DNA from: Diplonema papillatum
Taxonomy: Eukaryota; Euglenozoa; Diplonemea; Diplonemida; Diplonemidae
Reading direction: 5' to 3'
NCBI GenBank assembly: GCA_030068145.1
Contig: JAPJBO010000335.1
Location: 62,001-126,000, forward strand
Length of the DNA: 64,000 bases
The notes beneath the pieces are model-generated. The model made no database searches. It saw only the letters and a program-made list of their open reading frames with translations, and had not been told where the DNA came from. Of this stretch, positions 50,007 through 57,543 are shown in pieces. The translations under genes and the position numbers were made by a program. Positions within the stretch are counted from its first letter, which is position 1. Every line of letters begins with the position of its first letter.

Positions 50007-50345
50007 AATACGCCTGCCAACACTTCTTTTGGGAGGGGTGACGAGCCTCATGCGGCGCGGGGCCGCAGGCGCGCTGGTGCTGAGCGCTGCGGTGGTGCAC
50101 GGCCAAACGCCGTGCCACCGTCCTGCACTGCATCTTGTAGGCTGCAAATAGCTGCTTTGACTCCGATTGGAAGGGAGGTAGAGGGCAAATACAATACAAA
50201 CACAATCTGTTTTGTTCTTCGCTTACACCACCATTGTACAGAAAAATTCTAAGAGAACCGAACCCATTTAACAACGGTCACCGGAGACCCTAAACCCCCG
50301 GGATCTCAAGCGAATTTTAACTCTAGAAACGAGGCCCCAGTTTTC
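49995..50345 (+). repeat. 5'-end echo U1 of the membrane-protein gene
   Basis: Carries the promoter-proximal CTGCCAACACTTCTTTTGGG and a signal-peptide start at 50050 (MRRGAAGALVLSAAVVHGQT) that soon stops, then an inverted R2 tail (~50150-50225) and R3. It is the first of two ~375-bp units preceding the gene. Confidence 0.85.
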
Positions 50346-50721
50346 CTTGTTCACTTATGTCCCCCCCGGAAGGCCTGCCGACACTTCTTCTGGGTGGGGA
50401 GGGGTGACGAGCCTCATGAGGCGCGGGGCCGCTGGCGCGCTGGCGCTGAGCGCTGCGGTGGTGCACGGCCAAACGCCGTGCCACCGTCCTACACTGCATC
50501 TCGTAGGCTGCAAAATACTCGACGTAGCTGCTTTGACTCCGAATGGAAGGGAGGTAGAGGGCAAATACAATGCAAACACAATCTGATTTGTTCTTCGCTT
50601 ACACCACCATTGTACAGAAAAATTCTAAGAGAACCGAACCCATTTAACAACGGTCACCCGGAGACCCTAAACCCCCGGGATCTCAAGCGAACTTTAACTC
50701 TAGAAACGAGGCCCCAGTTTT
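50346..50721 (+). repeat. 5'-end echo U2 of the membrane-protein gene
   Basis: Same arrangement as U1 with a start at 50416 (MRRGAAGALALSAAVVHGQT, then PCHRPTLHLVGCKILDVAAL). The coding match ends after ~25 codons, replaced by an inverted R2 end (AAAATACTCGACGTAGCTGC) and R3. U2 is not in frame with the gene start at 50793. U1 and U2 are more like each other than like the gene. Confidence 0.85.
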
Positions 50722-50792
50722 CCTTGTTCACTTATTTCCCCCCCGGAAGGCCTGCCGACACTTCTTTTGGGAGGGGAGGGGTGACGAGCCTT

Positions 50793-51587
50793 ATGCGGCG
50801 CGGGGCCGTGATCGCGCTGGCGCTGGGCGCTGCGGTGGTGCACGGTCAAACGCCGTGCCAAGGGGGACTGCAGCCGTGCAGAGACAGCGTGGCGTCGACG
50901 AACGCGGCCGGCAAGGTGACCGACCACGAGGGGTGGAGCACCAGCGCCGCGCAAGAGGGCGTGCAGCGCGGGATCTGCACGGGGCGCATGCTGGCCTGCT
51001 ACGAGGAGAAGGCAGACTGCGAGAAGTTGGACTCGTGCGCCCCGGAGGCCACGCTCTGCGTGATGCTTGCAGCGGTGACCGCTTTCGGCCCGTACGACAC
51101 GGCGGAGTGCCGGGGGTACGTCGCCTGCCTGCAGAACCAAGGCGCGGATCTGTGCATGAGCGTCTACGGCGACGCGATATCCTTGGCGGGTTGCGAGGCG
51201 CGGGCCGACTGTGCGCTGGTGCCGGAGTTAGCGCAAAAAAAGCTCAGCGACCCGCCGTGCGAGTGGCAGACGGTGGCCGCCTGCAGAGACAGCTCCGACT
51301 GCACGTGGTCGCAGAAATCGCGCAAGTGCTGGCCCGATAGCGGGACGGACGAGGAGGTCCACGAGACGATCTTGATCGTGGTCTCGTTCCTGCTACTGGT
51401 CGTCGTCGTCGCGGCTTGCGTGTTCTACGTGCACCAGCAGTACACGCGGGACAAGGAGCAGGCCAACTTCAGGGGGGGCTTCGACGACAACGACGACGAC
51501 GACGATTGCTTCCAGCCCAACAAGCACACGAACTTCAACAACCCGGGGAACGACTCGTGGATCGACGCGGATTACAGCAGGAAATAG
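50793..51587 (+). CDS. Cys-rich type I membrane protein, unknown function
   Basis: 264 residues. I chose the ATG at 50793 because it opens a clear signal peptide, MRRGAVIALALGAAVVHGQT; a longer in-frame upstream extension from 50394 runs through repeats and is unlikely. The ectodomain (~20-190) has about 20 cysteines in pairs such as LQPCRDS, ICTGRMLACYEEKADCEKLD, CAPEATLC, CEARADC and ACRDSSDCTW, suggesting a disulfide-bonded repeat fold. A single transmembrane segment (ILIVVSFLLLVVVVAACVFY) is followed by a short acidic cytosolic tail with DDNDDDDD. I do not recognise the family. It is flanked on both sides by partial tandem copies of its own ends. Confidence 0.8.
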   Translation: MRRGAVIALALGAAVVHGQTPCQGGLQPCRDSVASTNAAGKVTDHEGWSTSAAQEGVQRGICTGRMLACYEEKADCEKLDSCAPEATLCVMLAAVTAFGPYDTAECRGYVACLQNQGADLCMSVYGDAISLAGCEARADCALVPELAQKKLSDPPCEWQTVAACRDSSDCTWSQKSRKCWPDSGTDEEVHETILIVVSFLLLVVVVAACVFYVHQQYTRDKEQANFRGGFDDNDDDDDCFQPNKHTNFNNPGNDSWIDADYSRK

Positions 51588-52330
51588 ATCGACGGGGGGG
51601 TGCTCGCAATGACGGTCAGCTGCGCACGGCGTGCGGGTTGTTGTCACGAGTTAGCTGGCGTCGGCGGTACCGAGTCGCCACCTTGATCGCTCAGTGCTGC
51701 GTGCGTAAGGCCTCCAGCAACCGCACCTATTTTCAACGACCCGGTGAACGACGCGGATTGCAGCAGGAAATAGATGGGCGGGGGGTGCTCGCAATGACGG
51801 TCAGCTGCGCGCGGCGTGCGGGTTGTTGTCACGGGTTAGCTGGCGTCGGCGGTACAGAGTCGCCACCTTGATCGCTCAGTGCTGCGTGCGTAAGGCTTCC
51901 AGCAACCGCACCTGTTTTCAACGACCCGGTGAACGACGCGGATTGCAGCAGGAAATAGATGGGCGGGGGGTGCTCGCAATGACGGTCAGCTGCGCGCGGC
52001 GTGCGGGTTGTTGTCACGGGTTAGCTGGCGTCGGCGGTACCGAGTCGCCACCTTGATCGCTCAGTGCTGCGTGCGTAAGGCTTCCAGCAGCCGCACCTGT
52101 TTTCAACGACCCGATGAACGACGCGGATTGCAGCAGGAAATAGATGGGCGGGGGGTGCTCACAATGGACGTCAGCTGCGCGCGACGTATGGGTTGTTGCC
52201 CGGGATTTGGTGGCATCCCGTCACGGGTCGCCGCGTTGATCGCTCAGTGCTGCGTAGGCGTAAGGCCCCTGGCAACCGCACGAATTTTCAACAGCGACTC
52301 GCGGATCGACGCGGATTCCAGCAGACACAA
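51588..52330 (+). repeat. Tandem 185-bp units carrying the last codons and 3' flank of the membrane-protein gene
   Basis: Units repeat the end of the gene: TTCAACGACCCGGTGAACGA, CGCGGATTGCAGCAGGAAAT, stop, then ~140 bases of 3' flank (GACGGTCAGCTGCGCGCGGC, GTCGGCGGTACCGAGTCGCC). Coding ends recur at 51732-51773, 51917-51958 and 52102-52143, with a decayed one near 52288. The first three are ~95% alike by eye. Each preserves the stop codon in the same phase. Confidence 0.9.
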
Positions 52331-52824
52331 CATTAGTAGGACGGGCGGAGCTCGCAATGGACTCGGCCGGCGCGAAGTAAGGGTCGTTGTCACAGATTTG
52401 CTGGCATCAGCAGCACGCAACTGTCGCAAAGGGGATGTGTCGTCGCTCCCCCTTGCTGGGACCTTCCAGCACGGCCGCGAGTACCGCAGTCCTTTCCCGT
52501 GTTCGCATGCACACACACCCCACTCAGCATGTCCAAAAAAACGTAGTATCAAAAGGTGGGTTCCCCTTCCTCTGTGTGTCCCGACGCAGTGTCCGTTTGG
52601 CTCTACACTGTCACGAGGTTGCGCACACTCGTCCCGTGACGGTGCTGTGCGCGTTGTGTCCTGCGAGTGATTTCATCTCTTCATTCTTAGCAATAAGATG
52701 AGCGGACCTCGCAACACCCAAGAAGATCCAGCGCTCCTCACCTCCGCCAGCTCGACTGGAAACGAAATAAACAACCCGGGCTCTTGTGTGTCATGGGCCG
52801 GCAAGTAGTACATGATTCGTACAC
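52331..52824. other. Spacer, nothing recognised
   Basis: No gene or known repeat beyond decay of the 185-bp array. Confidence 0.5.
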
Positions 52825-53245
52825 GATGGATTTAAAGCTGGAGTTAAAAACGCGGATGTCACACTCGCTTTTTCGGGTGTGGATTCACCCGCGTTTTGGT
52901 GTGACTCGGGCATGTCGTCTTCAACTCCAGCTTCTGAGGCTGAACCTCACCGTGCGGAGCAATATGCACACGGTGAAGTCCAGCCTCTGAAGCTGGAGTT
53001 AAAAACGCGGATGTCACACTCGCTTTTTCGGGTGTGGATTCACCCGCGTTTTGGTGTGACTCGGGCATGCCGTCTTCAACCCCAGCTTCTGAGGCTGAAC
53101 CTCACCGTGCGGAGCAATATGCACACGGTGAAGTCCAGCCTCTGAAGCTGGAGTTAAAAAGCGGGTGTCACACCCGCTTTTCGGGTGTGACTCGGGCACA
53201 TCCTCTTTAACGGCAGCTTCTGAGGCTGGACTTCACCGTGCAGTT
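52825..53245 (+). repeat. Hairpin repeat R4, three copies in a row
   Basis: Three units of ~130-145 bp with alternating GGTGAAGTCCAGCCTCTGAA, AGCTGGAGTTAAAAACGCGG, CACACTCGCTTTTTCGGGTG and CAGCTTCTGAGGCTGAACCT. Because CAGCCTCTGAAGCTG and CAGCTTCTGAGGCTG are inverted partners around the CACCCGC..GCGGGTG stem, each unit is a long imperfect fold-back. Other R4 copies: 47205, 48845, 60058, 61862; fragments at 5065, 17096, 49078. Confidence 0.9.
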
Positions 53246-53511
53246 TCCCTCCCTCCGCGCTGGCCCCCACCCCCCTCGATTTAGCGCCCCGAATTCCACA
53301 AGGTATGGGCGATGTGCCCGGTTTGCGTGCGCGGTTTCGCGGGTGGTCTACACCGCTACATCCTCAGGGCCGCACTTGGCCCGCCTGGGGGTTTCCAAGT
53401 TTCGAGCCAACACTCCCGAAACGATATAAAGAGTACCCGAAGAATGACGGTTGTCGGATGTGTGTGCGAAGGACCTGTCTTGTATCTTTACAACGCTGCC
53501 AACATTCTTTT

Positions 53512-53733
53512 TTGTATAAGCACCCGCTTTGTAGGAAATGCTTGAGGAGACTGCCAGTTGCGATAGATCAAAGGAGATAAATGTGCTGTAGCCCACACGA
53601 AACACAGGTAAATCTGGGTCTAGTGGCGGGCGTAAGCGTTCAACAAAAAGGACCCACTTTGTAGTTGTATTGTTTTCTCCCCTTCTAGCCTCCTTCGAAA
53701 TGAGCACAAGGCAGCCCCTCGAGTATTTTTGTA
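53512..53733 (+). repeat. Dispersed repeat R1, copy 7 (near complete)
   Basis: TATAAGCACCCGCTTTGTAG, AAATGCTTGAGGAGACTGCC, CACAGGTAAATCTGGGTCTA, the GCGGGCGTAAGCGTTCAAC block, TTTTCTCCCCTTCTAG and CAGCCCCTCGAGTATTTTTG. Confidence 0.9.
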
Positions 53734-54394
53734 CTGACATGTCCACGGCGTGGTATGTTGTTCCAAAAAATAACGAACGGGGCCGAGAAGTGAATTGTAG
53801 CGAGAGCGACGAGCCAGCTGTCGGGGGTCATATTTCTGCCACTCCTTCTTCCTTGTCACCAAAACTTGCCTTCCGCGCAGACCAAGGTCGCCAGTCACCA
53901 GCCGCCAACGACTTCGCGGCGTGGGCCGCGCACTCCTACGCACGCCTGGTATTGCGATGCTAGTACGCGGCCAACTATGGGTGGTTCGCTTGAGGATCGT
54001 CCATTTTCGGGACCGGCAGGTGAGTTGTTACACACTTACTATCAGATGCTCGACTTCCATGGCCACCGTCCTGCTGTCAAGATGAACCGACACCCTTTGT
54101 GAGATCACGAGCGATTACTCGGTCACCACACCCGCCGTAGGTTCCGGATTAGCTTGAGCATTCTGCCACCTTAACACCACCCGAACCTACAGCAGTAGTC
54201 CTCGGAGGTTGAGGCAGGGAAGCCCGCGGCAAAACAGACATTTTTGGACGTGGGCCGGAGGTGAATTGCACATCGGGCCCCTTGCCATCGGCAGGAAGTG
54301 TGCCAACTGATATCTCGTCGCTGTGCACGTGGCCTTGGGGATATATTAAAGGAAATCGCGGGTTCTGCATCTGGTCCCTCAGGACCGACGGCAG
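53734..54394. other. Spacer, nothing recognised
   Basis: No gene-like frame and no repeat seen elsewhere in the window. Confidence 0.5.
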
Positions 54395-54700
54395 CACAAA
54401 AGTACTCGACGTAGCTGCTTTGACTCCGAATGGAAGGTAAAGGGGAAAATACAATACAAACACAATCTGATTTGTTCTTCGCTTTCACCACAATCTGTTG
54501 TGTTCTCACTCAGGACTTTGACCTGTTGTGTAAGTGTGATTGTCGTGTTGGGGTAGACCCGCATGACCTCACGTCCGTTCAAAACGTGGTTCGGTAGTTA
54601 CAGCACTTGGGATCCCTTCGGTTCTTTGGTGATTTGTCTGGCAGCTATTGTCGAGCATTTCCTTCCAAGCTGGCGCTTGTGTAAAAAAAAATTTTCCCCT
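54395..54700 (-). repeat. Dispersed repeat R2, copy 4 (complete, minus strand)
   Basis: The only full-length R2 in inverted orientation, ~305 bp: plus-strand reading from AAGTACTCGACGTAGCTGCT through GACTTTGACCTGTTGTGTAA and GTAGACCCGCATGACCTCAC to GTCGAGCATTTCCTTCCAAG. It shows both termini: AAATGCTCGAC... at one end and AAGTACTCGACGTAGCTGC at the other, in inverted relation. Confidence 0.85.
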
Positions 54701-55149
54701 ATTTTTTCCAAATCAAGCAACTGAGACCCCTGGGTGGACTAGTCTGACACACACAAAGCTGCCGCCACCCGGCACCAAATCCAGATTTACATCCGCCGAA
54801 GCGAAACCGAGTTTTTTTGTGAAGAGACAAAGCCCCTCAAAAAAGGACAAAGCACCCGACAAGAAAACACAGTAGAACCCCTACCTCGAAAGAACCAGCC
54901 ACCACCCTTCGTCGGCTCCGACACAAGTCGTCGTCGTGAGGGAGAAAACGAATAGAAAAAGGACAACAAAAAACGCAGCTATTCCCTTTCTTCTCTCATG
55001 GGCGACGTCTGCCGTCGCACAGTGTACGAGACATTGTCCGCAGGTTCCTGAAGTCTGGAAACCTGGTCCACAATGAGCAGGGAATGCGGCGGTGAAATGC
55101 GAGAAGCACGACGCCCCACACACACGCACACATGTACAAAGCGGTCACT
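54701..55149. other. Spacer, nothing recognised
   Basis: No gene or repeat identified; A-rich stretches only. Confidence 0.5.
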
Positions 55150-55612
55150 TTTTCTGCAGAGGAGACACCGCTGTTCCCGCAGCACCTGGCATGGGCCGCT
55201 ACATCTCAGCCAGAGGAAACGTACCCCGAAGGATGGTCGCAACCCGGGCCAGACGGCCGAGGTCACGACACGTCGACGAACTCCTCAGGGAAGGAACTCG
55301 AAGGGAAGCCCCACGGAGCCCGGTTAGACCCCAGGAGGTGGAGGGTCTGGGCGGACGAGAAGTCAGGGAAACGTGCGCACGACACAGCCGGCACTGTCCG
55401 CGTCCAGAAGCCGAACACCCATGGACTAGAGCGGTGCAGAGAGACGGAGGAAGAGAGACCAGGCTGCCTCAAGCACCACTCCGGCCCGCATGATACTCCA
55501 GGCCCCCATCAGCAGCCCGGGGGGGCATCAGCAGTATCTTAGAAGAAACCACGCGTGGACGCACTCTCGCTACGAGGGGGGCCACGTTAAAATAGGTTCG
55601 TAACCCACGCAC
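55150..55612 (+). mobile_element. LINE-2 family, 5'-truncated tail (copy D2)
   Basis: Open frame with LAWAATSQPEETYPEGWSQP (LINE-2: LNWAATFLPEEAYPAGWTQG), then LKHHSGPHDTPGPHQQPGGA and a stop after SAVS. The Cys/His module of LINE-2 is largely missing here, as in D1. The untranslated region GCGTGGACGCACTCTCGCTA ... TAGGTTCGTAACCCACGCAC ends in a short decayed CA tail. Confidence 0.85.
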
Positions 55613-55821
55613 GCAGGGGCAGCAGTCGCAAGCATTGCACTTCGCCCGACGACAAGTGATTCGTACCACTTCCCCGTGCGAGCGATTCTCGGAACAGGGC
55701 TCAGAACTGTGAACCAGGTGGCGACTGCCGACCATGCACCAGGTGTTTGGAAGTCAGGTCAGGGTCATTGCACGGAGAGCTTGCATGCCATCCTCGGGTG
55801 AGAGATGTGCCGCCTGTGTAC

Positions 55822-55885
55822 CGGAAGGCCGGCGACGAAGGTGGCGAGATCAAGACGGTCCGCAAGAGCATGATGAACAACCCCC
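55822..55885 (+). pseudogene. Upstream echo of the eL35 gene
   Basis: GGAAGGCCGGCGACGAAGGT, GGCGAGATCAAGACGGTCCG and CAAGAGCAT match the eL35 coding region at ~56575-56635. The match then jumps to GATGAACAACC (compare 56654-56668). It is a non-coding fragment ~640 bp before the gene. Confidence 0.8.
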
Positions 55886-55998
55886 AGGGTGGGGGAGTCC
55901 GCTGTGTGAGGAACCTTAAAACCGACTGGTGAAAGTGACAAGGACTATACGTAGATTCAGTCGGTACCATGCCATGGACCTTAACGCTCGCCTATTGA

Positions 55999-56440
55999 CA
56001 TCGGCTGCCCCATACTTCGATTCAGCCGGTACCCACTTTAAGCCACGAACCTTAACACCCACACATAGACATCGGCTGCCCCATACTTCGATTCAGCCGG
56101 TACCCACTTTAAGCCACGAACCTTAACACCCACACATAGACATCGGCTGCCCCATACTTCGATTCAGCCGGTACCCACTTTAAGCCACGAACCTTAACAC
56201 CCACACATAGACATCGGCTGCCCCATACTTCGATTCAGCCGGTACCCACTTTAAGCCACGAACCTTAACACCCACACATAGACATCGGCTGCCCCATACT
56301 TCGATTCAGCCGGTACCCACTTTAAGCCACGAACCTTAACACCCACACATAGACATCGGCTGCCCCATACTTCGATTCAGCCAATACCCACTTTGCGCCA
56401 CGAACCTTAACACCCACACATAGACATCGGCTGCCCCATT
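55999..56440 (+). repeat. 71-bp tandem repeat forming the eL35 upstream region
   Basis: Six full units and a partial start at 55999, 56070, 56141, 56212, 56283, 56354 and 56425: CATCGGCTGCCCCATACTTC, GATTCAGCCGGTACCCACTT, TAAGCCACGAACCTTAACAC, CCACACATAGA. Inner units are nearly identical and the sixth has a few changes. A decayed unit lies at ~55945-55998. The array ends ~24 bases before the eL35 ATG, so it is the gene's promoter-proximal DNA. Confidence 0.95.
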
Positions 56441-56464
56441 CACAAGTAAAAAGAAGAAGCAACA

Positions 56465-56836
56465 ATGGTGAAGGTCCGATCGCACGAGCTCCGCACGCAG
56501 GGCAAGGAAGACCTGCTGAAGCAGCTGACCGAGCTGAAGACGGAGCTCGCGTCTCTGCGCGTCGCGCAGGTGACCGGAGGGCCGGCGACGAAGGTGGCGA
56601 AGATCAAGACGGTCCGCAAGAGCATCGCGAAGGTCCTGACGGTGCTCAACTGCAACATGAAGAACAACCTGCGCCAGTTGTACCGGGGCAAGAAGTTCAT
56701 GCCGGTCGACCTGAAGAAGAAGACGACTCGCGCCATGAGACGCGCCCTGACGCACAAGGAGAAGTCCTCGCAGACCCTCCGCCAGCAGAAGATGGCCGCC
56801 GCCTTCCCGCAGCGCAAGTTCGCCCTCTCCCTGTGA
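56465..56836 (+). CDS. RPL35: 60S ribosomal protein L35 (eL35, uL29 family)
   Basis: 123 residues, the usual length of eukaryotic L35. MVKVRSHELRTQGKEDLLKQ, LTELKTELASLRVAQVTGGP, KIKTVRKSIAKVLTVLN and LYRGKKFMPVDLKKKTTRAM followed by RRALTHKE are typical. It is a component of the large ribosomal subunit next to the peptide exit tunnel. No intron. The ATG follows AAGAAGAAGCAACA directly after the 71-bp repeat array, so the 5' untranslated region must be short or lie in the array. The high-GC coding region contrasts with its AT-rich 3' flank. Confidence 0.97.
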   Translation: MVKVRSHELRTQGKEDLLKQLTELKTELASLRVAQVTGGPATKVAKIKTVRKSIAKVLTVLNCNMKNNLRQLYRGKKFMPVDLKKKTTRAMRRALTHKEKSSQTLRQQKMAAAFPQRKFALSL

Positions 56837-57009
56837 GAGCCCGCGTCTTCTCCCTTCTTCGTCCTTTTTTCTTCTGAGAGGAGAAAACGGCCCCTCCGGC
56901 CTTTTTCTTCGTTCAAAAGTGCCATCATGATTGTCAGATGAAAAAATAGTGAAAAAGCGTGAATCTCCCCCCTTTTTTGCTTCTTGCCCGAGCGGGGTGT
57001 TACGTGCTG

Positions 57010-57345
57010 CAAGTTTCGGATGTCGGCAGCCGTAGTGCCACTACCAGCCTAGTGCCACCAGGTGTACCATCACCAACAGTATCACCGAACACCGCACCAG
57101 GGATTGGCAGCTAGCTGCTGGCCCCATCGCACTCGGTCTCGGCTTAAGTCTTTCATCATCATCAGAAAAAAAGTACAGTCTTAGACGACCCGCCTGGCTC
57201 GGGTGGTATGCTCATCCTGCCATTGTATGCTAAAGTAGCAGCAGCAGTAGTGCCACTGTGCCACCAGCAGCAGTAGTGCCACCAGCAGCAATAGTGCCAC
57301 CAGCAGCAGTAGTACCACCAGCAGCAGTAGTGCCACCCGCGCGTG
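57010..57345 (+). repeat. CAGCAGTAGTGCCAC minisatellite upstream of phospholipase D
   Basis: Scattered CAGTAGTGCCACCA units near 57030-57065 and a compact 15-bp array at 57238-57340 (CAGCAGTAGTGCCAC). Related to 46808-47140; both are accompanied by a TCATCATCA-A-run segment. The interval 56837-57543 holds no other feature. Confidence 0.85.
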
Positions 57346-57543
57346 TAAATGACACGGTTGTGATGGGTGACGAGGTAATCTCGCAACACGTCAACCCGCC
57401 GTTGGCAGACTTCATTTCATGGCCAAGGGGGCTTCGAGCTTCCAAAACATCCCGAAACCCAACAAGGCCCCTCTTCCCGAAAAACAACAGAAAGAAACGA
57501 GAAACAAAAAAGGAAACAAAGGCAAGCAGGAAGACAGCACAAG

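Noticed and set aside
50394-50792. In-frame 133-codon upstream extension of the membrane protein
   Set aside because: It reads through echo U2, R2 and R3 sequence in a frame that does not match the U2 signal peptide. The signal peptide at 50793 is the natural start.
45861-56440. Regular 43-bp and 71-bp repeats as CRISPR arrays
   Set aside because: They are head-to-tail satellites without unique spacers, in a eukaryotic sequence with no cas genes.
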